In this document: one piece after another, positions 44,703 through 53,664 of the stretch
How positions within the stretch are numbered: position 1 is the first letter of the stretch
How the letters are laid out: the number at the start of each line of letters is the position of its first letter
NCBI RefSeq assembly: GCF_001557535.2
Contig: NZ_CP014306.1
Coordinates: 2,790,001-2,854,000, forward strand
DNA length: 64,000 nt
Origin: Burkholderia sp. PAMC 26561
Lineage (GTDB): Bacteria > Pseudomonadota > Gammaproteobacteria > Burkholderiales > Burkholderiaceae
Direction: 5' to 3'
Notes under the pieces: generated by a model
Told to the model about the DNA's origin: nothing
The model's input: the letters and a program-made list of their open reading frames with translations, nothing else
Databases searched by the model: none
Made by a program: the position numbers and the translations under genes

Positions 44703-46142
44703 ATGAACAAAATTGAAAGCCTTAACCGGCACGCCGCAGTTAGAACGCTGTTCGACAAAGTCTGGGATGCGCATGCGATCACGGTCACAGACAACGCGTG
44801 GACGCTGCTTCACATCGACCGGATGTTGTTGCACGATCTGTCCGGCAATAACGCACTGACGGCGCTGGAGCAGCGTGGCTTATCGGTTCGGCATCCTGAG
44901 CTTTCGTTTTCCACGCCCGATCACGCCGTATCGAGCGCGCCCGGGAGAACCGGTCAAACGTATCCCGGCGGCGCAAAGTTGTGGGCAGGTCTGAAGGGAC
45001 GTTCGGCCGCGCAAGGCATCCGGTTTTTCGATACCGGTGAAATCGGGCATGGCATCGTTCACGTGATGGGGCCGGAGCTCGGAATCGTCTTGCCGGGCAG
45101 CACGCTGGTCTGCGGCGACAGTCATACATGCACGAATGGCGCCCTTGGCGCGCTGGCGTTTGGCATTGGCGCGTCCGAGCTGGTGCACGCCCTTGCCACG
45201 CAGACGCTATGGCAGCAGAAGCCAAAGACGCTGCGCGTCACCTTCGACGGTCCGCTGCAGGACGGCGTCACGGCGAAAGACCTGGTGCTGTATTTGATCG
45301 GCAAACTCGGGGCCAAGGCGGGAACGGGGTATGCCGTCGAATACGCTGGTTCAACGGTACGGGCGCTGGACATCGAAGCGCGCCTTACGCTTTGCAATCT
45401 CTCCATAGAGCTCGGCGCGAAGGTCGGGATGATTGCGCCCGACGACACCACGTACGCGTATCTCGAGGGACGCGACCGGGCGCCGAGTGGGTCGATGTTC
45501 GACATGGCGGTGGCGCACTGGCGCACGCTACCTTCTGATCCAGGCGCAGTTTTCGATCGTGAAGCGCACATCGACACGACCGGAATCAAGCCGATGATCA
45601 CGTGGGGCACGAGTCCCGAGCATGTAATGGCTATCGATGGGGCCGTGCCCGATCCCGCCTGCGCACCCGACGACAAGCACCGCGCAGCCTGGCGCGACGC
45701 ACTGGACTACATGGGGCTCGCTGCGGGACAAAGCTTGGAGGGAACGCCGGTGGACTGGGTGTTTATCGGTTCGTGCACGAATTCGCGGCTGTCCGACCTG
45801 CGCAGCGCGGCAGCCGTGATTCGCGGACAGCAGGTTGCGAAGGGCGTGCATGCCTGGGTCGTGCCGGGTTCCGAGACAGTCAAGCGCGATGCCGAAGCGG
45901 AGGGTCTCGACCGCGTGTTCATTGCCGCTGGCTTCGAATGGCGCGAGCCGGGATGCAGCATGTGCGTTGCGGCCAATGGTGAGACCGTACCGCCTGGCGC
46001 GCGCTCGGTTTCAACGACCAACCGTAACTTCATCGGCCGTCAGGGCCCGGGCGCGCGCACGCATCTGGTGAGCCCACAAAGCGCTGCTGCTGCGGCCATC
46101 ACCGGCGTAATCACCGACGCACGAAGGCACCGTCATGGATAA
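44703..46142 (+). CDS. LeuC-type dehydratase large subunit, copy 2
   Basis: A 479-residue aconitase-superfamily subunit with the full [4Fe-4S] ligand set, Cys358 (GSCTNSR), Cys418 and Cys421 (CSMC), offset by 11 from copy 1 because of a longer N-terminus (MNKIESLNRHAAV). VCGDSHTCTNGALG is conserved. GGAAGG precedes the ATG. It is clearly homologous to copy 1 but far from identical, so this is an old paralogue likely specialised for a different acid. It overlaps leuD-2 by eight bases. Confidence 0.92.
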   Translation: MNKIESLNRHAAVRTLFDKVWDAHAITVTDNAWTLLHIDRMLLHDLSGNNALTALEQRGLSVRHPELSFSTPDHAVSSAPGRTGQTYPGGAKLWAGLKGRSAAQGIRFFDTGEIGHGIVHVMGPELGIVLPGSTLVCGDSHTCTNGALGALAFGIGASELVHALATQTLWQQKPKTLRVTFDGPLQDGVTAKDLVLYLIGKLGAKAGTGYAVEYAGSTVRALDIEARLTLCNLSIELGAKVGMIAPDDTTYAYLEGRDRAPSGSMFDMAVAHWRTLPSDPGAVFDREAHIDTTGIKPMITWGTSPEHVMAIDGAVPDPACAPDDKHRAAWRDALDYMGLAAGQSLEGTPVDWVFIGSCTNSRLSDLRSAAAVIRGQQVAKGVHAWVVPGSETVKRDAEAEGLDRVFIAAGFEWREPGCSMCVAANGETVPPGARSVSTTNRNFIGRQGPGARTHLVSPQSAAAAAITGVITDARRHRHG

Positions 46143-46722
46143 GTTCACTATGCTTAGCGGTGTTGCAGCACCACTGCTGAGGTCGAATATCGACACTGAC
46201 ACGGTGATACGGATAGAACGTCTCACGCAGAACGCCCGGCAGGATCTGGGTCCCTATGCATTTGAAGCGCTGCGCTTCCGGCCGGATGGCAGTGAAGATC
46301 CAGCATGCGTGCTGAACCAGGCCCCGTTTCGCGGGGCCCCGATCGTGCTCGCCGGAGAAAACTTCGGTTGTGGTTCGTCGCGCGAAGGCGCCGTTTGGGC
46401 TCTGATGGCTGCCGGCATACGCTGTGTGATTGCCGAAAGCTTTGGCGACATTTTCTACAACAATTGCTTTCAGAATGGCCTGTTGCCGGTTCGTCTGCCT
46501 GCAAACGAAATCGCGATGCTGGGTCAGGCCGTCGAGGTCGATCTGGAAAAACAAATGGTGAGTTCAGGCTCCCACGCTTTCCCGTTCGACATTGAACCGA
46601 TCCGGCGCGAAGCGCTGCTTGAAGGTCTGGATGAAATTTCTCGCACCATGAAAAGCGCCGCGGTCATTGCGCAGTGGGAAGAGAACGATCGTGTACAGCG
46701 GCCGTGGATTTGGGGTGGGTGA
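46135..46722 (+). CDS. LeuD-type dehydratase small subunit, copy 2
   Basis: A 195-residue swivel-domain partner of the preceding subunit. SNIDTDTVIRIERL, GENFGCGSSREGAVWAL and SFGDIFYNNCFQNGLLP are the family motifs. It overlaps the leuC-2 stop by eight bases, which fits translational coupling and equal production of both subunits. It ends the unit; no terminator is obvious. Confidence 0.92.
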   Translation: MDKFTMLSGVAAPLLRSNIDTDTVIRIERLTQNARQDLGPYAFEALRFRPDGSEDPACVLNQAPFRGAPIVLAGENFGCGSSREGAVWALMAAGIRCVIAESFGDIFYNNCFQNGLLPVRLPANEIAMLGQAVEVDLEKQMVSSGSHAFPFDIEPIRREALLEGLDEISRTMKSAAVIAQWEENDRVQRPWIWGG

Positions 46723-47040
46723 TTGGAGAGGGCGGATTGCTGTTTCGAATGGGTGCGCGACGGCAAGTCTGGGAGCTTGGGCATCGCGACGGCGTATTAC
46801 GCTGTCGTGCTGCTCGATGTTTCTCTCTCGGGCGCATGCGGTATCGATCTGTAAAGCGCGTAACGTACTGCGCGCAACGATGTTCCCGTGCTGACGCTCA
46901 ATGCAGTGAATGATCTCGAAACGCGTGTGCACAGTCTTGATGTTGGATCCGACGATTGCCCCCGCAAGCCATTCGGCATCCGCGAAATGCTTGAGCGTAG
47001 GCGGGCCGTATTGCGGCGTTCGTGCTGCCCCGACCTTCGC
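46723..47040. other. 318-base region after leuD-2, no confident gene
   Basis: One minus-strand frame is open from the esterase stop region to 46564 but lacks a plausible start and runs into leuD-2. Its translation (FEIIHCIERQHGN and so on) is not a family I recognise. It could be decayed coding sequence. No hairpin with a T run was found. Confidence 0.4.
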
Positions 47041-48054
47041 TCAGATTGCCAGACCACGCTTGCGTAGCCAGTCAAGCACGATCATTGCGATAGTATCGCT
47101 GTTGTCGTCGGCCATGAGGGCGTGAGAATTGCCCGTAATGCCGCGCGCGGGCAAATCGATCCATTCGACATCTGCGCACGCAGCCGCCAGCGCGTCGTAC
47201 CAGCGACGCACTTTCGGCACCGAGTCGACCCAGAACGAGTGCCGATCGAGAAAGTCGCCCCAAACAAAAAGATGAGGCACATGCCTGAGCGCGGCAGCAT
47301 CGTTTTGATCGGCAGAAGGGGCGCCCGATGGCTCAAGCGAGATGACTGCCTTGATTCGTTCCGGCGCATTTAGCGCAGCGGTCAGCCCGAAATTGCCGCC
47401 CTGGCTGTGCGTGAGAATGATGCTGGCGTCGAGTTTGCCGACAAGAGCGTCGTATGCGCGTTGCGTGCGCTCGTTGTTCGTCGACCAGCGGGGAACGAAC
47501 TGGTTCATGAAGGTTTGCATCAACTCGACCGGGAAGCGCACGCCAGGGTGTGGGTACCTCGCTCCCGGGTCGCGATGCCATGATCCAACGGGCCCAAACC
47601 GAAAGGTCTCTTCCCATGCTTCTCGCGCGGTGCGGAAATACGGCGCTTCGTCATAGACCTCGGGATAGGGCGCCCATGAAGCACGGCCTCGCTCGACCGC
47701 ATCCGAAACATAAACGTCAAATCCCGCCCGCAGGAAGAACATCTGCCAGCCGGGGCGGCCGTCGGGTGTCGTTTCCCAGTTGACGCCGCTCATGCCGCCT
47801 CCATGCCACAGCAGCAGGGGCCATTTGCTGGTCGGACGTTCGAGTTTGACGTACTGGACGTACATCTGGCCGGCAATGATCTCGCCGTTCTGATCGACCG
47901 GGTGAATCGCCCCTTGATTGGTACTGACCCGCTCACGAAGCGGCATTCCTTGAAGGCTCAACATTTCTCCGCCCACATGGAAACTGCCCATGTCGCGGAC
48001 TAGGACCGGGCTTGTCAGTAGCCGCAATGAATCCACCTGCGTTTCTTCGCTCAT
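47041..48054 (-). CDS. Alpha/beta hydrolase esterase
   Basis: A 337-residue esterase resembling the bacterial esterase 713 type, in which WHGGGMSGVNWETTPDGRPGW (pieces at residues about 83-103) is characteristic. The nucleophile is Ser217 in THSQGG, the acid is probably Glu241 (SLEPSG), and the base is His311 (GNSHALM). The oxyanion segment HGGG is at 84-87. No signal peptide is visible, though relatives can be periplasmic. It is downstream of and convergent with leuD-2, and it may release an acid from an ester for the island enzymes; that is inference. Confidence 0.85.
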   Translation of the reverse strand: MSEETQVDSLRLLTSPVLVRDMGSFHVGGEMLSLQGMPLRERVSTNQGAIHPVDQNGEIIAGQMYVQYVKLERPTSKWPLLLWHGGGMSGVNWETTPDGRPGWQMFFLRAGFDVYVSDAVERGRASWAPYPEVYDEAPYFRTAREAWEETFRFGPVGSWHRDPGARYPHPGVRFPVELMQTFMNQFVPRWSTNNERTQRAYDALVGKLDASIILTHSQGGNFGLTAALNAPERIKAVISLEPSGAPSADQNDAAALRHVPHLFVWGDFLDRHSFWVDSVPKVRRWYDALAAACADVEWIDLPARGITGNSHALMADDNSDTIAMIVLDWLRKRGLAI

Positions 48055-48376
48055 GACCAGACACCTCCACAGGGTAGCTATTGAAATAATGCCATCTTCA
48101 TCGGCGGGCGTTCCCTGACATCAATCAGATCCGGCCGGCCGTGAGCACTACCACCACTAGCGCCCAAAGTCCCGAGAGACTCATGCCATCGCACTGGGTT
48201 TCATGCACGTTCCTTAAGTCTGGAAATTGTCTCGAACTGCCAAAAGCGCTTTGCGCTTGTGCCCGTTCTGTTGAGCACGCCGCTTCGAACGACGAAACGC
48301 AGACCGAACGGGTAACGGCGATATCTCTTCACATCGATTCACGAGGCTGTCAATTTTTACGGCCTGATTCTTCGTA
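48055..48376. other. 322-base region between esterase and FUSC gene
   Basis: The esterase start lies at 48054 and the FUSC gene ends at 48377, both on the minus strand. I see no ORF of interest, tRNA, clear terminator or repeat beyond a short AAGCG/CGCTT dyad near 48244. Confidence 0.4.
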
Positions 48377-49489
48377 TCAGTCGATGTCGTCAACGACTCC
48401 TTTCGATGATGCCGCTGACGGCTCTCTAAGCGGAAAAATGAACATGGCGGCGGCAAGGCCGAGTGTGCCGCCGAGCAGCGTTTCCCAGGCGCGGGCGACG
48501 AGCAACGCAAGCGAATGCACGCCGCTTGCCGCAAGCGTCACGATCAGCGTGAACGCGAATGCGCCGCACGCAATGTCGTAGCGCTCCGGTAGGGCCATTG
48601 CGTAGACGATGATGGCGAGCGCGGCGGCGATCCATATCAGCCGCGGCGCATGTTCCGCGACGGGCAGACAGGCGAGGCCCAACGGCACGCCGATCAGCGT
48701 GCCGACGATCCGCCGTCGCACGCGCAGCATTGTGCCGCTCGCCGATCCCGCGACGACATACGTGCAGGCAGTGATTGCCCACGACGATTCAACGAGGCCG
48801 ATCGATTCGTTCAGACCGACGATGACCAACGCCGCGATCGACGCCTGAAGCCCCATGCAGAATTCGGGCGAGCATCGATGGGAGTCGGAGGCCGGGCCGG
48901 CAGAGAGCGCCGCGATGGAAACGGGGCGCTCGGCGGGCCCGCTCAGCACGCGCGGCACAATCGACGCGACCGCCGCGATCAATGCCGCCACGCTTATGGC
49001 GCGTAGATCCGCAGTGGTGAGCCGTGCGCCATAAGCGAGCAATTCGCCGATAAAAACCTGCGACCCGATGCCCGCGCCCAGCACCCCGAACCGCTTCAGA
49101 TATCCGGTGAGGAACGCGCCGCTCACGAGAACCAGTTCCGGCCCCGCCAGACCGGCGAGCGCCAACGGGCGGGACATGACCACGAATACGAGCGCGCCCA
49201 GCGCGGCCGCGAGACTCAATAGTGCTAGATCGCGGCTCGACTGGGCTCGCGTCGTCTTGCCTTCGGACACGCTTGCCCAGAGCGCAATGTTGCCCGCGAG
49301 AAAGCCGAGCGACGCGCTGCCTGGCAAGCCGATCGCAACGTCGTGAAGCGTCCCGAGCGCCGCCGCAATGCCGTAAGCGGTCACGAGCCGCAACCCCTTG
49401 ATGCGCCGATGCGTACCCGGGTCGACGCGATCCAGCCAGCACACTGCCGCGTTGAGCCGATTTCGGGTGGTATGTGCGTCTTCAATCAT
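48377..49489 (-). CDS. FUSC-family (aromatic acid exporter-like) membrane protein
   Basis: A 370-residue inner-membrane protein with two clusters of about five helices each (residues about 30-150 and 225-355), the layout of FUSC/YccS-like proteins. AAGGGA before ATG 49489 selects this start over 49567. It lacks the large cytoplasmic domain of full AaeB proteins and has no AaeA-like membrane fusion gene nearby. Export of aromatic carboxylic acids is a family-level suggestion only. Confidence 0.7.
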   Translation of the reverse strand: MIEDAHTTRNRLNAAVCWLDRVDPGTHRRIKGLRLVTAYGIAAALGTLHDVAIGLPGSASLGFLAGNIALWASVSEGKTTRAQSSRDLALLSLAAALGALVFVVMSRPLALAGLAGPELVLVSGAFLTGYLKRFGVLGAGIGSQVFIGELLAYGARLTTADLRAISVAALIAAVASIVPRVLSGPAERPVSIAALSAGPASDSHRCSPEFCMGLQASIAALVIVGLNESIGLVESSWAITACTYVVAGSASGTMLRVRRRIVGTLIGVPLGLACLPVAEHAPRLIWIAAALAIIVYAMALPERYDIACGAFAFTLIVTLAASGVHSLALLVARAWETLLGGTLGLAAAMFIFPLREPSAASSKGVVDDID

Positions 49490-49625
49490 GGCGTTCCCTT
49501 TCTGGAAAGTGGTCCAGGTCGCCACAAAAACCTTTGGTTTGCGTGCGCATTCTTTCCCCACTTTCACAGCTCACACTGCCTGCATCGATACGGCGAACCG
49601 CTGGCATCACACGAAAGGAGCCGAT

Positions 49626-49691
49626 ATGAGAGTCATCCGCCACACCGTCATTGCCGCCGCACTGGGTTGTGGTCCATCAACGGGATTGTGA
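49626..49691 (+). pseudogene. remnant of a secreted-protein gene (signal peptide only)
   Basis: AAAGGAG lies seven bases before an ATG that encodes MRVIRHTVIAAALGCG and stops after 21 codons. The site and signal-like start are good, but the mature part is missing, which suggests a truncated gene. Confidence 0.4.
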
Positions 49692-49772
49692 AGTATGGGC
49701 AGGCCGAGTGTTCAGGATCTCACACGAGAGCGCCGATTACATCTTGGAGACGACAACTGTGCCGACCCGCGT

Positions 49773-50366
49773 CTAGCCACCATTCGATGCGGGGAGCAAC
49801 ACCCTCAACAGTTCGGCGATGTCAGGCAAAGACCCCACATAGCTGATCGGACCGTCGAAATCAATCGCGTTTTGCTGCATGCCTTTGGGTTTGGCGCCTG
49901 GTTCCAGAACAAACGTCAGGCCACCGGCGTGGTGAACGGCTTCCGTACCCCGGGAGCCGTCGTCAAGCGCACCTGACAGAAGGATTGCAACGCTTCGATT
50001 GCCGGCATGCAGAGCGACGGATTTGTATAACTCGTCCACAGTCCGATTGCGTAATTTGTCATTGCGACCGTCAATGAGCTGCGCCTCGCCTTGACTTCCC
50101 AATGTCAGAATCGCGTCGGGTGTTCCAAGATAACAAACGCCCGGCTCCATTAGTTGGCCGTTGCTCGCAATCTCCACGGGAAGGCTGCTGGAACGGCGAA
50201 GGATATCGGCGAGGAAACTCACGTGACCGCTCGGGCGATGAAGCACCGCCAACACGGTTACGTCCAGCCCTGTAGGCCAGATTTCCATCAATTCACGTAG
50301 GTTGTCCAGGCCTTCAGAGCCGGAACCGCCGATAGCAACATAAGACCGCGAAGAATTTTTGTTCAT
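49773..50366 (-). CDS. Orphan CheB-type methylesterase domain protein
   Basis: A 197-residue stand-alone CheB catalytic domain without the receiver domain. The triad aligns as Ser15 (AIGGSGSEGL), His43 (VLHRPSGH) and Asp136 (SGALDDGSRG). In chemotaxis CheB removes methyl groups from receptor glutamates; no cheR, receptor or kinase gene is nearby. Solitary copies occur in Burkholderia and may serve other sensory systems. Part of a second copy seems to survive near 26.9 kb. Confidence 0.8.
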   Translation of the reverse strand: MNKNSSRSYVAIGGSGSEGLDNLRELMEIWPTGLDVTVLAVLHRPSGHVSFLADILRRSSSLPVEIASNGQLMEPGVCYLGTPDAILTLGSQGEAQLIDGRNDKLRNRTVDELYKSVALHAGNRSVAILLSGALDDGSRGTEAVHHAGGLTFVLEPGAKPKGMQQNAIDFDGPISYVGSLPDIAELLRVLLPASNGG

Positions 50367-50486
50367 TCCAGATCATAGAGGATGCGAAAAGGTAGTCTTG
50401 AAATCGGACATGGAGCATCTTTCCGGTTAATTACCATGACGCTGCGCTCATCGGAAAAAAACAGTTCGTCGGGCGGGGATGTGCTT

Positions 50487-51368
50487 CTACTTGCGCTCGG
50501 CTCCGAGGACGGCGTCGGCGCACGCGAGGAAGCCCTTGATCAAACGTGCCCTCGGCGACGCCCGGTTCCACAGCACGCCGAATCGACGCGGCTCGGTGTG
50601 AACGGGCAGTGCAAGTTTCGCGATGTCCAGATGTACTGTCAGGGGTGACACGATATCCGGCACGAGCGACACGCCGAGTCCGCGATCCACCATCATTGCA
50701 ATCGCCATCAATGAATTCAATTCGAACAGTTCGCGCGGCATGATCTTCGCCGCACGCAGATACCGGTCAGCCTGCTTGCCACCGCCAAGCGAGCGGTCAT
50801 AGCGGATGAACGGCTCGTTTCTAAGCAGTCCGTGCGGATCGTGGGCGGCAAAACGCGCTGGTGCCAGCACGACGATCGGCTCTTCTCGCAGCAGGTGCCA
50901 GTCGTAAGCTTTCGGTAGTGAAAACCCCGGATGAAGACAGACGGCGATATCGACGTCGGCACGCTGAAGCGTTTCGTAGAGTTCCATCGACGTTCCGGCG
51001 CGGATCAAAACCTTCGCGTTCGGATACGACCTGGCGAACGCGGAGAGGACGTCCGGCATCAGGCTCAGCAATGCGGTTGTAATCGTGCCGATCCGCAGTT
51101 CGCCCGCCGCGTCGTCTTCGAGCGCCAACGCCTTCAACTCCGAAAAGTCGTGCACCAGGCTGCGCGCGCGCTGGATCACGCGATAGCCGGCTTCCGTAGG
51201 CATGACCGTGCGCCCCGAGCGAACCAGTAGTTCGGCCCCGAATGCGCGTTCCAGCGACTGGACCTGCTGGGCCACCGCAGCCGGTGTTATCCCAATCCGG
51301 CGCGCTGCTTCCGCGATAGAACCACTGTCGGCAACCAATAAGAAATTCGCCAGAAAAGCGATGTCCAT
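50487..51368 (-). CDS. LysR family transcriptional regulator
   Basis: A 293-residue LysR regulator with an N-terminal helix-turn-helix (GSIAEAARRIGITPAAVAQQ in residues about 16-35) and a substrate-binding-like effector domain. It is divergent, over 104 bases, from the five-gene unit beginning with the CitE-like lyase, and is the presumed activator of module 3. Confidence 0.9.
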   Translation of the reverse strand: MDIAFLANFLLVADSGSIAEAARRIGITPAAVAQQVQSLERAFGAELLVRSGRTVMPTEAGYRVIQRARSLVHDFSELKALALEDDAAGELRIGTITTALLSLMPDVLSAFARSYPNAKVLIRAGTSMELYETLQRADVDIAVCLHPGFSLPKAYDWHLLREEPIVVLAPARFAAHDPHGLLRNEPFIRYDRSLGGGKQADRYLRAAKIMPRELFELNSLMAIAMMVDRGLGVSLVPDIVSPLTVHLDIAKLALPVHTEPRRFGVLWNRASPRARLIKGFLACADAVLGAERK

Positions 51369-51396
51369 AAAGATAGATTCTGCATCTTTTGAAGAT
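51369..51396. promoter_or_regulatory. overlapping dyads in the LysR / lyase control region
   Basis: AAAGAT (51369-51374) pairs with ATCTTT (51384-51389), and ATCTT (51384-51388) pairs with AAGAT (51392-51396). Tandem overlapping half-sites are usual for LysR operators, but these begin right at the regulator's start codon. Confidence 0.4.
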
Positions 51397-51472
51397 AGGT
51401 TCGGATAGTTTATCTAAATTCATTCAGGAATTAGACTGGATCGTGATAAGTCAAATAGATCAGAGCGGAGAC

Positions 51473-52345
51473 ATGAGAAGCAAACTGTTTGTGCCAGCCT
51501 CGCGACCCGAGTTGTTCGGCAAGGCTTTAGCCAGCGCCGCCGATGCAGTTTCATTCGACCTCGAAGACGCGGTTGCGCCCGAACGCAAGCCGCAAGCACG
51601 GGCTGCGCTGAGCGAACTGCTACGCTCCAATCTCGTCGCTGCCGCCAATAAGGTACTGATAGTGCGTGTGAACGCGCTCGACACCCCTTATTTCAATGCG
51701 GACATCGATGCCATCGCACAGCGCGGCCTTGATCTGATCAATCTGCCAAAAGCGGAATCGGCCGACGACGTGCGCGCTGCCGCCGATGTGCTCGAGCGCG
51801 CCGAAAGGGCCAACGGCGTGACCACACCGATCCGGCTGCTGCTTAACATTGAAACACCCAAAGGATTACGCCACGCCGCCCAGCTCGCCGCTGCGCACCC
51901 GCGCGTCGCGGGCTTGCAACTCGGCTTGGGCGATCTGTTCGAGCCGCTCGGTATTGCGCGTCGCGAAGCAGTTGCCATTCAGCAGGCCATGTTCGGCTTG
52001 CGCATTGCGGCCGGCGAAGCGGGTGTGTTCGCCTACGATTCCGCGTTCGCCGACATCAAGGACCAGGAGGGTTTCCGTGCCGAAGCACAACTCGCCCGGT
52101 CGATGGGTTTTCTCGGCAAGAGCTGCATCCATCCAAGCCAGATTGCGCTCGCCAACGAAATCTTCCGTCCTTCCGACGAGGAGATCGCCCATGCGTTGCG
52201 CGTCCTCGACGCGGCACGCGACGCCGAAGCACGCGGCGTCGGTGCGTACGTGGTGGATGGAAAGATGATCGATCCGCCGTTCTTCGAACGCGCGCGCGCA
52301 CTGGTCCGTGATGCCGAACGCCTTGGCCTGCTGAATGATCGCTGA
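51473..52345 (+). CDS. HpcH/HpaI aldolase / CitE-like CoA-ester lyase, copy 2
   Basis: A 290-residue lyase, paralogous to the one at 39099. MRSKLFVPASRPELFGKA, SFDLEDAVAPE, LPKAESADDV and GKSCIHPSQIALANEIF are the shared blocks. The start is ATG 51473 with GGAG upstream; the frame runs back to 51389 without support. It heads a co-directional series with a CoA-transferase, amidohydrolase, AtoE-type carrier and PrpD-like protein. Malyl- or citramalyl-CoA-type cleavage is the family expectation. Confidence 0.88.
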   Translation: MRSKLFVPASRPELFGKALASAADAVSFDLEDAVAPERKPQARAALSELLRSNLVAAANKVLIVRVNALDTPYFNADIDAIAQRGLDLINLPKAESADDVRAAADVLERAERANGVTTPIRLLLNIETPKGLRHAAQLAAAHPRVAGLQLGLGDLFEPLGIARREAVAIQQAMFGLRIAAGEAGVFAYDSAFADIKDQEGFRAEAQLARSMGFLGKSCIHPSQIALANEIFRPSDEEIAHALRVLDAARDAEARGVGAYVVDGKMIDPPFFERARALVRDAERLGLLNDR

Positions 52346-52382
52346 ATCCGCCACGTCGAACCGGGAACCGATGGAGCCACAC

Positions 52383-53600
52383 ATGGAACGTTCGTCTCAC
52401 GCAGCCACGACCGGCATGACAGGCCCGCTATCGGGAATTCGCGTGCTCGACTTGAGCGCTTACATTGCAGGTCCGTACGGATGCACACTGCTCGCGGACC
52501 AGGGTGCCGATGTCGTCAAGATCGAACCGCCTGCCGGCGACAATCTGCGCAAATATCCGTCCACCCTCGAAGCCGAAAGTCGCGCCTTCCTGGGTGTGAA
52601 CCGTGGCAAGCGCGGTCTGGTCCTTGACCTGAAGCAAGCAGAGGCACTCAACGTGCTGATGCAACTCGTCAAAACCGCCGATGTGCTCGTGCACAACTTC
52701 CGCCCCAACGTACCGCCGCGTCTCGGCATTGCATTCGAACAGCTTCGCCAGGTGAATCCGCGGCTGATCTATTGCGCGGTCACCGGCTATGGCGAGACCG
52801 GCCCGAAGAAGGACAAGGCCGGCTATGACCAGGTCCTGCAAACGATGAGCGGAATGTGCGCACTGCAAGGCCCGAGCGAAGGGCCGCCTGAAATCCTGTA
52901 CGGCTCGGTGGTTGACTACTACGCTGCGGCGCTCGTCGCGGCGGGCGTGTCTTCCGCGCTTTTCGAGCGCGAGCGTACCGGCGAGGGACAGTACGTTGGT
53001 GTATCGCTGCTGCGCAGCGCGCTCACGATGCAATCAGCGCGGATGATCTGGGCCGACAGCGAACCGAGAGACGTTGGCCGCGATATGCGTTCGGGCGGCA
53101 TCACAGGCATCCATCCGACTCGCGAAGGCTACCTGTATATCTCGGCGAACACGCCACACTTCTGGCAGGCACTGTGTGAGAAAACCGGGCTCAGCGCACT
53201 TGCAGAAAACGAACGCTACGACTCGGTGCGCAAGCGCGCGATGCATCGTGATGAAATCGTACCGAAATTGCACCAGGCGCTGGCAGCGCGTAGCGCACTG
53301 GAATGGGAAGCGCTGTTCGGCGACGCGGTGCCGTGCTCGGCCGCGCGCACCATCGAAGACATGTTCGACGATCCGCAGGTGCTTGCGGAGGACATGGTGG
53401 CCACCTACGACTATCCCGGCGTCGGACGTTACCGCGGCTTTCAGCATCCGATCCGTTTCGGCGATAAAGCAGGAGACGCGACAGCGCACACGCCGCAAGC
53501 CGCTCCTGCATTCGGCCAGCATTCGGATGCGGTGCTGCGCGACGCAGGTCTGAGCGATGACGAAATCGCGGCGCTGCGTGCGAGACGCGCGGTGCTGTAG
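52383..53600 (+). CDS. CaiB/BaiF family (family III) CoA-transferase, copy 2
   Basis: A 405-residue CoA-transferase with LSGIRVLDLSAYIAGPYG, LLADQGADVVKIEPP, GVNRGKRGLVLDL and YGSVVDYYAAALVAAG (catalytic Asp in VVDYY). I start at ATG 52383 (GGAG seven bases before); 52371 and 52335 are upstream in-frame alternatives, the last overlapping the lyase gene. Paired with the CitE-like lyase it could activate and split a hydroxy-dicarboxylate, as in itaconate or citramalate breakdown. Confidence 0.9.
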   Translation: MERSSHAATTGMTGPLSGIRVLDLSAYIAGPYGCTLLADQGADVVKIEPPAGDNLRKYPSTLEAESRAFLGVNRGKRGLVLDLKQAEALNVLMQLVKTADVLVHNFRPNVPPRLGIAFEQLRQVNPRLIYCAVTGYGETGPKKDKAGYDQVLQTMSGMCALQGPSEGPPEILYGSVVDYYAAALVAAGVSSALFERERTGEGQYVGVSLLRSALTMQSARMIWADSEPRDVGRDMRSGGITGIHPTREGYLYISANTPHFWQALCEKTGLSALAENERYDSVRKRAMHRDEIVPKLHQALAARSALEWEALFGDAVPCSAARTIEDMFDDPQVLAEDMVATYDYPGVGRYRGFQHPIRFGDKAGDATAHTPQAAPAFGQHSDAVLRDAGLSDDEIAALRARRAVL

Positions 53601-53664
53601 GGAGAGAGTGCAGCGCGGTGTGAGTGACAGGGCAGCACGCCCGACATATAAAACGGAGACGATG

